From NCBI GenBank assembly GCA_025980505.1, contig JAICXI010000063.1, forward strand, positions 1 through 7,824: a DNA stretch of 7,824 nt. Direction: 5' to 3'. This document shows positions 1 through 5,615 of this stretch, one piece after another. Numbering within the stretch: the first letter of the stretch is position 1; the number at the start of each line of letters is the position of its first letter. This stretch comes from a bacterium. GTDB lineage: Bacteria; Oederibacteriota; Muellerivitia; Muellerivitales; Muellerivitaceae. The translations under genes were made by a program, and so were the position numbers. A model generated the notes under the pieces. It worked only from the letters and a program-made list of their open reading frames with translations, ran no database searches and was not told the origin of the DNA.

Positions 1-1710
1 CCAGTGGATTTGGGCCGTATCCGAGATCAGTGATTTCAGCTTGGGCTGGATCTTGGCTTTCAGCTGTCCGGCCGGGTCCGTGGCGAGCTCCCCGCCTTCC
101 GCCTGGATTCCGGAACGATGGGCCAAGGCTTTTAAACGGTCGGCCGTTCCTTTCCCCGCGGGATCCAGGACCAGGATGCGTCCTTCCTTCAAATCTCCCC
201 TCCTGTAAGCCAAGGCCGCGGCCGGCCACTGGAGCAGGAGGCTCGGCTTGTCATTCAAACCGCTCCCGGGCGCCAAAACCGGGTTCCATTCCCCTCCCTG
301 CATTTCACCTCCGACCACCCCGCCCCACCCTTCCAAACCCGCATAAGACGACCAAAGAAGCGGAAGCTCGCAGAGGTATTCGTTGGGCCAATCCGGGGCC
401 CATTGGGCCACAAAGGGCCTGCCCCAGGTCCGCTGGACCACCAACCGCGTCAAGGGGTTGTCCTCCGGCGTGGTCACCAGGGGGATGTCCTGGAAGAGCC
501 GGCTTTCCGTGGGGGAAGGCGCTTGCTCCGGGGTTCCTCCCAGGTTCACCAACCCGGCTGGCACCACGGCCGGGTCCGACGCCACACCTTCCTGCGCGCC
601 TAGCGCGGGCGTAAGGGATGGTCCGGCCGCCGGACCCCCCGTCCCGTCTTTGGAGAGGACATAGAGGCCCTTGGCCTTGCAGGAAGCCACCAGCGCCGCC
701 AAGGGAGCCGGCGCTTCCCCTTCCACTTCCACCAGGTTGCAGCCGTAGGCCGCCATGCGGTCGAGGGTCCGCTGCAATTCCTCCGGGCTCCAACTCTCCC
801 AATCCCGGGGCAGTCGGGCGCCCCAAAACCGGGCCGGCGTCCCATCCTCGAACACCAGTCCGTCCCCCTCGGCCTTCACCCGCCCGTGTTTTCCGGCGGG
901 CGCGTCCGTCAGGAACCCCATGTCCAGGGCCGTTCCCCGGATGGATGGATCGTGGGTCCCCGCTTCCGAAGGCGGAAAAGCCGCCCAACGGCGGGTGTCG
1001 GTTTGAAAGGTTTTTTCCGGCTTGGGCGATGTGGCGGAAAGGGCGAATTCGCCGTTCGAGGCCGTAACGGCGAAAAGCACCGGCACCGGCATCTTGTCCA
1101 GGGACTTGAAAAGGATGGATTGGATGGGGACCTCCGGATGGGGGTTCTTCCAGGGGAAGATATTCAGGCCCATTCCGGCGTTCTTGTACTTGTGCCACCA
1201 CCCCAGGTAACTTGCCGGAGTGTCGTCCGAGCCCCAAAAATTCGCCATCTCCAGGCCCACCCGCAGGGGCACCACCTCGACCCGGCCGTCGTCGTAGATC
1301 ACGTCATATTCGGCCACCGTGACATTGGGCGCAGTCCCGCCCCAACGGCAGGTATGTAAAAAATAAAGGGTGGCGGCTTTCAAGTGGCCGGCGGGAAGGT
1401 CGACGGCCTGGGGGAAACCGCCTTTGCGGCGTCCCTTGAGGGCGATGAAGGAATGGCCGTTGTTCTGGGAAGGATCGAGGATCAGGAAAGGGACGCCGCG
1501 GAAGGTCTGGGGGCCCTGGGGAACGTCCCCCATGCCCTCCTTCTGCCGGAGGTCCCGGACGCCCGGCGTGACCTCGTCAAAGGACTCGGCCGGACCCATG
1601 TTGGCGGCCCTGGAAAGGTCCCAAAAATGGACCTGGGCCCTGGCCGGCGGCGCGGCCGCGCCCAACAGGCTCAAGACGAGAACCGGGAGGGAGGGGGCGG
1701 CCCTTTTCAT
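1..1710 (-). CDS. Secreted glycoside-hydrolase-like protein (agarase/cellulase-type), catalytic barrel reduced; 3' end outside window
   Basis: The frame is open from ATG at 1710 to the left edge (570 residues, no stop). Residues 1-25 form a signal peptide: K2-R3, a hydrophobic stretch, and a probable cut after ARA, so the protein is exported. Residues 26-260 resemble the N-terminal beta-sandwich of agarase-like hydrolases (GVPFLILDP at 72-80, TLYFLHT at 114-120, YDVIYDDGR at 135-143). The linker GLVFEDGTPARFWGARL (284-300) normally leads into a TIM barrel. The first barrel strand follows (LDRMAAYGCNLVEVE, 316-330). After only about 100 residues, including a Gly/Pro/Ala-rich stretch at 355-402, the late-barrel signature appears (RPFVAQWAPDWPNEY, 431-445; LAYRRGD, 500-506; SDTAQIHW, 563-570). 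Q436 sits where I expect the family's catalytic Glu. It follows the LOG gene after 6 nt and lacks a clear Shine-Dalgarno. The family assignment is from memory of motifs; enzymatic activity is doubtful. Confidence 0.6.
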   Translation of the reverse strand, partial: MKRAAPSLPVLVLSLLGAAAPPARAQVHFWDLSRAANMGPAESFDEVTPGVRDLRQKEGMGDVPQGPQTFRGVPFLILDPSQNNGHSFIALKGRRKGGFPQAVDLPAGHLKAATLYFLHTCRWGGTAPNVTVAEYDVIYDDGRVEVVPLRVGLEMANFWGSDDTPASYLGWWHKYKNAGMGLNIFPWKNPHPEVPIQSILFKSLDKMPVPVLFAVTASNGEFALSATSPKPEKTFQTDTRRWAAFPPSEAGTHDPSIRGTALDMGFLTDAPAGKHGRVKAEGDGLVFEDGTPARFWGARLPRDWESWSPEELQRTLDRMAAYGCNLVEVEGEAPAPLAALVASCKAKGLYVLSKDGTGGPAAGPSLTPALGAQEGVASDPAVVPAGLVNLGGTPEQAPSPTESRLFQDIPLVTTPEDNPLTRLVVQRTWGRPFVAQWAPDWPNEYLCELPLLWSSYAGLEGWGGVVGGEMQGGEWNPVLAPGSGLNDKPSLLLQWPAAALAYRRGDLKEGRILVLDPAGKGTADRLKALAHRSGIQAEGGELATDPAGQLKAKIQPKLKSLISDTAQIHW

Positions 1711-1716
1711 CGTCGG

Positions 1717-2427
1717 TCAGGCTTTTTTGTATCGGTAATAAGCGGTGATGATGCGGACGACTTCCTCGGGCTTATCCACTATGTGGAAGATGTCCGGGTC
1801 CTTCTTGTCGATGTAATGCCGGTTCCCCAGGATCGTATTCCGGATCCAATCGCCCAGGCCCTTCCAATAGTCCTGGTCGACCAGGATGATGGGAAGAGGG
1901 TCGATCTTGTGGGTCTGGACCAGGGTCAACACCTCGAAAAGCTCGTCCAAGGTGCCGAATCCTCCCGGCATGACCACGACCGCCGAGGTGTAGCGAAGGA
2001 ACATGACCTTGCGGATGAAGAAATAATGGAAGTTCACCGGAAGGTTGATGTAAGGGTTGGGCTTTTGCTCGAAGGGCAACTCGATGTTGCAGCCGATCGA
2101 CCGGCCGCCGGCCTCGTGGGCGCCCAGGTTGGCGGCTTCCATGACGCCCGGACCCCCGCCCGTAATGACGGAAAACCCCTTCTTCGACAGGCTGTAGGCG
2201 ATCCGCCTGGCCTTTTCGTAATCCTCGGCGTTCTGGAGGGTGCGGGCCGATCCGAAGACCGTGACCGCCGGCCTTACGCCGCGCAGGTTCTCGAACCCTT
2301 CAAAAAACTCGGCCATGATGCGGAACATGCGCCAGGCGTCCTGTTCCTTGAACTCGTTGGCGATATAGGGGTTCTGGGGGGAACTTTTCAACCGGCTCTT
2401 GGAGCGTCTTTCCTTGTGTTTCGGCAT
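1717..2427 (-). CDS. LOG family protein (TIGR00730-type nucleoside 5'-monophosphate phosphoribohydrolase)
   Basis: A 236-residue cytoplasmic Rossmann-fold protein. LOG enzymes split a nucleoside 5'-monophosphate into free base and ribose 5-phosphate; some members make cytokinins and others act in nucleotide salvage. The diagnostic motifs are GGGPGVMEA (90-98), the basic pair RK at 139-140 and PGGFGTLDE (154-162, the PGGxGTxxE box). Residues 1-20 are a basic, probably flexible tail (PKHKERRSKSR). An in-frame TTG at 2442 would add five residues, but GGAAAGGG ending 5 nt before the ATG at 2427 is a good ribosome-binding site, so I place the start there. It lies 22 nt after the Nudix gene and 6 nt before the secreted GH-like gene, which suggests one operon. 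The fold and family are secure. The actual substrate is not; many bacterial LOG proteins were once labelled lysine decarboxylases. Confidence 0.9.
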   Translation of the reverse strand: MPKHKERRSKSRLKSSPQNPYIANEFKEQDAWRMFRIMAEFFEGFENLRGVRPAVTVFGSARTLQNAEDYEKARRIAYSLSKKGFSVITGGGPGVMEAANLGAHEAGGRSIGCNIELPFEQKPNPYINLPVNFHYFFIRKVMFLRYTSAVVVMPGGFGTLDELFEVLTLVQTHKIDPLPIILVDQDYWKGLGDWIRNTILGNRHYIDKKDPDIFHIVDKPEEVVRIITAYYRYKKA

Positions 2428-2440
2428 CGTTTCCCTTTCC
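2428..2440 (-). promoter_or_regulatory. Ribosome-binding site fixing the LOG start
   Basis: GGAAAGGG, read on the minus strand, ends 5 nt before the ATG at 2427. This favours that ATG over the in-frame TTG at 2442, which would place the purine tract inside the coding sequence. Confidence 0.65.
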
Positions 2441-2449
2441 AACGTCAGA

Positions 2450-2887
2450 TTAGGCGATGACGGCTTCCGCCTGTCCTCGAAAACCGTCCTGGATGCGTCG
2501 GAAGTGGTCGGTGATCAGGGGCGGCAGCCGGTTGACCGGAAAATAACCAACTTCACTGGTTTCCTCGCTGGGCCGAAGGTCTCCGCCGGCGGCCTCGCAC
2601 AGGAAGGAAACCCGGACGGTGTGCCACTCGGGCCCCTGGGCGATGTGAAGGGAGCCTTGCGTGTCCGAATAAACACCCACCAGTTTCACCACCCGGGCCT
2701 GGAGCCCCGTCTCCTCCCGGAGTTCCCGGACGCAGGCCTGTGCCAGCGTTTCCCCCAGGTCCACGTGGCCTCCGGGGATGCACCAAAGGCCGTTGTCCGT
2801 ACGCTTGGCCAGGAGCACTTCTTTTTTCCCATTGAAGACCAGGGCGTTCACCGCGATCTTGGGGGTGCTTTGGGGTTGGTGGACCAT
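2450..2887 (-). CDS. Nudix hydrolase (MutT-like)
   Basis: A 145-residue cytoplasmic protein with a complete Nudix box at 40-62: G40, E46, R54-E55, E58-E59, G61, matching GX5EX7REUXEEXGU. The glutamates bind the Mg2+ that drives hydrolysis of a nucleoside diphosphate linked to another group X. The N-terminal strand AVNALVFNGKKEVLLAKR and the following WCIPGG are typical of the single-domain MutT/ADP-ribose-pyrophosphatase-like members, and the length is normal for them. Substrate cannot be read from sequence. I chose ATG 2887 because TGAGGGG lies 6 nt upstream. The in-frame GTG at 2917 falls inside the stem of the preceding terminator and is unlikely. It is the first gene after the rpsI terminator and heads a tight run with LOG and the GH-like gene. 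No separate promoter is visible. Confidence 0.92.
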   Translation of the reverse strand: MVHQPQSTPKIAVNALVFNGKKEVLLAKRTDNGLWCIPGGHVDLGETLAQACVRELREETGLQARVVKLVGVYSDTQGSLHIAQGPEWHTVRVSFLCEAAGGDLRPSEETSEVGYFPVNRLPPLITDHFRRIQDGFRGQAEAVIA

Positions 2888-2899
2888 CGAATGCCCCTC

Positions 2900-2937
2900 A
2901 AACAAAAAATCCCACACCCTGTGAAGGGCATGGGATT
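2900..2937 (-). terminator. Intrinsic terminator after rpsI
   Basis: On the minus strand the arms at 2937-2925 and 2920-2908 pair over 13 consecutive positions (two of them G-U) around a 4-nt loop, UCAC. UUUU-G-UUU follows, ending at 2900. It lies 45 nt after the rpsI stop and should end the rplM-rpsI transcript. The Nudix ribosome-binding site begins directly at the end of the U tract, so there is no space for a promoter between hairpin and Nudix gene. Confidence 0.88.
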
Positions 2938-2982
2938 GTGAATTCCGGACCCGCCCCGAACGAGCGAAGCGAATCGAAAGGG

Positions 2983-3378
2983 TTAACGCTTCGAGAACTG
3001 GAAGCGCCTCCGGGCCTTCTTGCGCCCGTATTTTTTGCGCTCGACCATGCGGGGGTCGCGGGTCAGGAACCCGGCCACCTTGAGGGGCTTGCGCACCTCG
3101 GCGTCAACCTTCAACAAGGCGCGGGAAATACCGTGCCGCAGGGCTTCGGCCTGCCCCGTGATGCCACCGCCCGTGAGGTTGGCCTGTACGTCGTACTTGT
3201 TCAGGGCCGAAACGGTCTCCAAGGGGGACCGCACCACGGCCAGTTTGATTTCCGGGAAATATTTCTCGACCGGCAGTCCGTTCACGACGAACAGGCCCTT
3301 GCCGGGCCTTAGGATGACTCGAGCCACGGAAGTTTTCCGGCGGCCGGTGGCGGTGAATTGTTCTTTGGTGGCGGGCAC
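2983..3378 (-). CDS. rpsI: 30S ribosomal protein S9
   Basis: 131 residues, the usual length for S9. The early segment TGRRKTSVARV (11-21) and the basic C-terminal tail ending RRRFQFSKR are hallmarks; the tail reaches into the small-subunit P site and contacts peptidyl-tRNA. GGGITGQAEA and the DPRMVERKKYGRKKAR segment are also typical. The start is GTG at 3378, preceded by AGGAGA 6 nt upstream. That ribosome-binding site is built from the last codons of rplM, whose stop ends 2 nt before this start, so translation of the two is probably coupled. It is the second and last gene of the L13-S9 operon and is followed by a strong terminator. No anomalies seen. Confidence 0.98.
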   Translation of the reverse strand: MPATKEQFTATGRRKTSVARVILRPGKGLFVVNGLPVEKYFPEIKLAVVRSPLETVSALNKYDVQANLTGGGITGQAEALRHGISRALLKVDAEVRKPLKVAGFLTRDPRMVERKKYGRKKARRRFQFSKR

Positions 3379-3380
3379 TC

Positions 3381-3836
3381 TTATTCTCCTCTTTTCGCGT
3401 TGTGGGCCAGGGTCAGGGGTTGGGGCATTTGGGCGGCGTGGGGATGGGTGTCGCCCTTGTAAATGTTCACCCGGCCGAACATTTTATCGCCCTGCGACGT
3501 CTTGGGCAGCATGCCCTTGATGGCGTATTCCAAAATCCGCTCCGGACGGGTGTGGCGGAGGTGCTTGTATTCCTCGGTGGACAACCCACCCGGCCGGCCC
3601 GACGTGCGGTGGTGGGCCTTGGTTTCCCATTTCTTTCCCGTCAGTACGATCTTTTCGGCGTTGATGATGACCACGTGGTCACCGTTCTCCAGGCTCGGGG
3701 TAAAGGTCCGCTTGTGCTTTCCACGGAGGATGGCGGCCACTTGGGACGTCAACCGTCCAAGGATCTGGTCCTTGGCGTCCACGATCCACCACTTCCGTTG
3801 AATGTCTTTTTGCGACGCGAGAAATGTCTTTTGCAT
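3381..3836 (-). CDS. rplM: 50S ribosomal protein L13
   Basis: 151 residues, slightly longer than the usual 140-145 because of a few extra residues at the N terminus and an extended tail ending AHNAKRGE. L13 binds 23S rRNA early in large-subunit assembly. Family signatures are WWIVDAKDQILGRL (16-29), LRGKHKRTF, GDHVVIINAEKIVLTGKK, GMLPKTSQG and the near-terminal IYKGDTHPHAAQMPQPL. The ATG at 3836 has AGGA 8 nt upstream. It is the first gene of rplM-rpsI, read from a consensus promoter through a leader with two hairpins. In E. coli, L13 represses its own operon by binding its mRNA, and a structured L13 leader is also known in Bacillus-type Firmicutes, so feedback control is plausible here. Confidence 0.98.
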   Translation of the reverse strand: MQKTFLASQKDIQRKWWIVDAKDQILGRLTSQVAAILRGKHKRTFTPSLENGDHVVIINAEKIVLTGKKWETKAHHRTSGRPGGLSTEEYKHLRHTRPERILEYAIKGMLPKTSQGDKMFGRVNIYKGDTHPHAAQMPQPLTLAHNAKRGE

Positions 3837-3863
3837 GTCTTCTTTCCTGAAACTCTTCTTCTA

Positions 3864-3900
3864 AGCGGCCCAAAAGCCGCTGGACTTTCCCCTTGAGGGG
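3864..3900 (-). promoter_or_regulatory. rplM mRNA leader with two hairpins
   Basis: Between the expected transcription start (about 3906) and the rplM ATG, the minus-strand leader can fold twice: CCCC-UCAA-GGGG with one extra U-A pair (3888-3901), and AGCGGC-UUUUGG-GCCGCU (3881-3864). The second ends 16 nt before the Shine-Dalgarno. Neither is followed by a U tract, so they are not terminators. They may be an L13-binding site for autoregulation; this is inferred from position only. Confidence 0.45.
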
Positions 3901-3912
3901 ACAAGGGCCTGA

Positions 3913-3940
3913 ATTATAAGGGTTTTGGTCATGGTGTCAA
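3913..3940 (-). promoter_or_regulatory. Consensus sigma70 promoter of rplM-rpsI
   Basis: On the minus strand TTGACA (3940-3935) and TATAAT (3918-3913) are both exact consensus hexamers, separated by 16 nt. Initiation is expected near 3906, giving a 5' leader of about 70 nt before the rplM ATG. Strength fits a ribosomal protein operon; the spacer is one short of the optimum 17. Confidence 0.92.
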
Positions 3941-3989
3941 GGACTGAAAGACGCTGGGTAGTGGGTCAGTTGGTTGAATGAACCGCGTT

Positions 3990-4183
3990 CACCCTCACCC
4001 CCGGCCCATCTCCCCCAAAGGCTCTCCCCCCGTCCGTACCCTCAAAACCAAGGCCAAAGGAAAGGGGAAAAAGGCCCACTTTTCCACCTTTGCCAACCCC
4101 CTCGCCCCTTGGCTTCGGTTTTTGGGATACATAGGGGTTTTTCCCTGTGAGGGCTGTTTGGGGGACGGGTAGGGGGAGGGGTG
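3990..4183. mobile_element. MITE-like imperfect inverted-repeat element
   Basis: A 194-bp C-rich to G-rich non-coding segment. The left arm (3990-4026) and the reverse complement of the right arm (4183-4149) both begin CACCC and align over about 35 nt with a few gaps (shared CCCCC, CCC, CCCCCAAA and CTC blocks). Inner arms at 4044-4060 and 4122-4106 pair at 14 of 17 positions, so the whole piece could fold into one long hairpin. GCGTT(C) occurs directly at both flanks (3985-3990 and 4184-4189), like a 5-6 bp target duplication. No protein is encoded. It lies about 50 bp upstream of the rplM -35 box. The arms are low-complexity, so chance similarity is possible. Confidence 0.5.
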
Positions 4184-4224
4184 GCGTTCCAAACTGAGTC
4201 ACTACCAAGACGGTGGCCTGGTTC

Positions 4225-4238
4225 CGGCGGTTCCGCCG
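4225..4238. other. GC-rich hairpin after the amidohydrolase gene
   Basis: CGGCG-GTTC-CGCCG can form a 5-bp stem 3 nt past the amidohydrolase stop. No T tract follows on the minus strand, so it is at most a weak or factor-assisted transcript end. The rest of 4184-4241 shows nothing recognisable. Confidence 0.3.
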
Positions 4239-4241
4239 CCC

Positions 4242-5501
4242 TCAATTCAACCTTAAACGCGGTTCCCCATGCACCATGGCAAAGGAAACCTTCCGGCGGT
4301 TGTTTAAAACCTGCTCAAAGACGTCCTCTTTTTTGGGTTTCCGCGCCGCAAGGGGGATTCCGATCAAATCCGCCAAAAAGCCGGGTTTGATCCTGCCCAG
4401 TTGGTCGCCCATTCCCAGGGCCTTGGCCGGATGGACCGTCGCCAAGGCAAGGATCTCCTGCGCCGTCACCTTCGGGTGTTCCTTTTGGAAAAGCTGCATT
4501 TCGCGGAAAAGGGAGAGGGACCGGTTGCTGGCCAGGCTGTCCGTCCCCAGGCAAACCAAAATACGGTGTCGGCGCATGCGGGCGTAGGGGAACCGGGGAT
4601 GGCCGAAATAAGCGTGGCTTCCCGGGCAATGCACCACCGCCGTTCGGTTTTTGGCCAGCAGTTGGAGGTCCTTTTCGTCCACCACGTTCAAATGCACGCC
4701 CAGGTCCAGCTTGGGGAGCCATCCCAGACCGTTCAAGTACTGGACGGCCGTGGTGTGCCGGGGCAGGGTCCAATCCGGGTTTAAAGCGTGGATGCGATCC
4801 GCCATGGGACCTTTGCCTTTTTTGAAATAACGGGCCTCTTCCCTGCTTTCCCCCACGTGGATCGTGGTGGGAAGGTTCCGGTGGTCGTCCAGGCCCCTTC
4901 CTACCAATTGGAAAAGTTCCTTGGAAACCGTGAAGGGCGTGTGGGGGGCGAATCCCCACCGGAAGGTGGGCGTCGGGGGGGCCGCATGGGTGACCGACTT
5001 CAACCTCTCCTGGAACTGCCGCCAATAGTGCCGGGTGGAAGGCTGTCCCAAGTCGATCAGCTCCAGGAACACAAAGGCCCTCAGGCCCGACTTCCGGAGC
5101 AACGGATAACTTTCCCAGGTGGTGGAAACGTCGCAGACCGTCGTGGTGCCGAAGGCCAGAAGTTCCCCGATGCCCGCTTGGATGGACCGCCGGAACTCGG
5201 CGGCCGGGGTTTGGCGGGTCCGGACGGCCATTTGGCGGAGCCATTCCCGGAACCCCCCCCGGTACTTCACCTTGCCTTTGAAGAGGGTGAAATCGAGGTG
5301 GCAATGGGCGTTGAGGAGGCCGGGCAAAAGGATCGTGTCACCCAGGTCCAGCATCCTCGCGGAAGGGGGGAAATAAAGCTCTTTGCGCTTTCCCACCTGG
5401 ATGATCTTGGAACCCTGGATAAGGACAAAGCCGTCCTCAATGGGACGGGGTCGGTCCATGGTCAGGATATACTTTGAAAAAAGGGCCAGCCGTTGGCTCA
5501 T
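4242..5501 (-). CDS. ATZ/TRZ-type metal-dependent amidohydrolase (deaminase-like)
   Basis: 419 residues from ATG 5501. A small beta-domain (1-60) is followed by a metal-binding TIM barrel. Ligands of the cytosine deaminase/ATZ-TRZ class are visible: HxH at H66 and H68 (LNAHCHLDF), H215 with the proton-relay E218 (IHVGES), H270 (GVHLN) and D321 (LGTDSLASN). H291/H296 in VVHCPGSH and the closing RIKPGFLADLIGI segment are also typical. Such enzymes hydrolytically deaminate or dechlorinate purine- or triazine-like substrates. The LNAHCHLDF and HCPGSHAYFGHP wording recalls the aminodeoxyfutalosine deaminase-like branch (futalosine menaquinone route), but no menaquinone gene is nearby, so no symbol is given. 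An upstream in-frame ATG (5540) would add 13 residues without homology or ribosome-binding site. The 5501 start has AGGGG too close to the ATG to be a good one. It is divergent from the GT9 gene. Confidence 0.88.
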   Translation of the reverse strand: MSQRLALFSKYILTMDRPRPIEDGFVLIQGSKIIQVGKRKELYFPPSARMLDLGDTILLPGLLNAHCHLDFTLFKGKVKYRGGFREWLRQMAVRTRQTPAAEFRRSIQAGIGELLAFGTTTVCDVSTTWESYPLLRKSGLRAFVFLELIDLGQPSTRHYWRQFQERLKSVTHAAPPTPTFRWGFAPHTPFTVSKELFQLVGRGLDDHRNLPTTIHVGESREEARYFKKGKGPMADRIHALNPDWTLPRHTTAVQYLNGLGWLPKLDLGVHLNVVDEKDLQLLAKNRTAVVHCPGSHAYFGHPRFPYARMRRHRILVCLGTDSLASNRSLSLFREMQLFQKEHPKVTAQEILALATVHPAKALGMGDQLGRIKPGFLADLIGIPLAARKPKKEDVFEQVLNNRRKVSFAMVHGEPRLRLN

Positions 5502-5508
5502 GGCCCCT

Positions 5509-5514
5509 AGACTA
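5509..5514 (-). promoter_or_regulatory. Candidate -10 box of the amidohydrolase gene
   Basis: TAGTCT on the minus strand lies 7 nt before the ATG at 5501, so initiation would fall at or next to the start codon. The hexamer 17 nt upstream (TTATGG) is a poor -35. Weak call, strengthened only by the similar arrangement on the opposite strand. Confidence 0.3.
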
Positions 5515-5576
5515 GCACGGGAGGAAAAGGGCCATAACATCGATTTTGGACGCGGTTGAAAAGCCCGTCCCGCCTA

Positions 5577-5605
5577 TTGACCCCGGCGGGCAGGTTGCCT
5601 AGAGT
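5577..5605 (+). promoter_or_regulatory. Promoter of the GT9 gene, probably giving a leaderless mRNA
   Basis: TTGACC (5577-5582, five of six consensus) and TAGAGT (5600-5605, four of six) are separated by exactly 17 nt. Initiation is expected around 5611-5613, only 3-5 nt before the ATG at 5616. No Shine-Dalgarno is present, which fits a leaderless or nearly leaderless transcript. Confidence 0.55.
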
Positions 5606-5615
5606 AGCGCCCGCG

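Noticed and set aside
305..1237. A 310-codon minus-strand open frame in another register
   Set aside because: It overlaps the long edge-open frame that has signal peptide and family motifs. Its own translation is Gly/Arg/Pro-rich with no domain, a typical shadow in GC-rich DNA.
1384..2460. A 358-codon plus-strand open frame
   Set aside because: It is antisense to the LOG gene and the start of the GH-like gene. It has no recognisable domain and no ribosome-binding site.
2950..2980. Short CGAA/CGAG-type microrepeat after rpsI
   Set aside because: Only four or five imperfect units of about 4 nt. It forms no stable hairpin and is not a CRISPR or other organised array.
3966..4245. Several small open frames (60-80 codons) on both strands
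   Set aside because: They lie in the inverted-repeat element and have low-complexity Pro/Lys-rich translations differing in every frame, so they are unlikely to be proteins.
4315..5304. A 329-codon minus-strand frame inside the amidohydrolase gene
   Set aside because: It overlaps a protein with a full set of metal ligands, and its own translation is Pro/Gly/Arg-rich shadow sequence.
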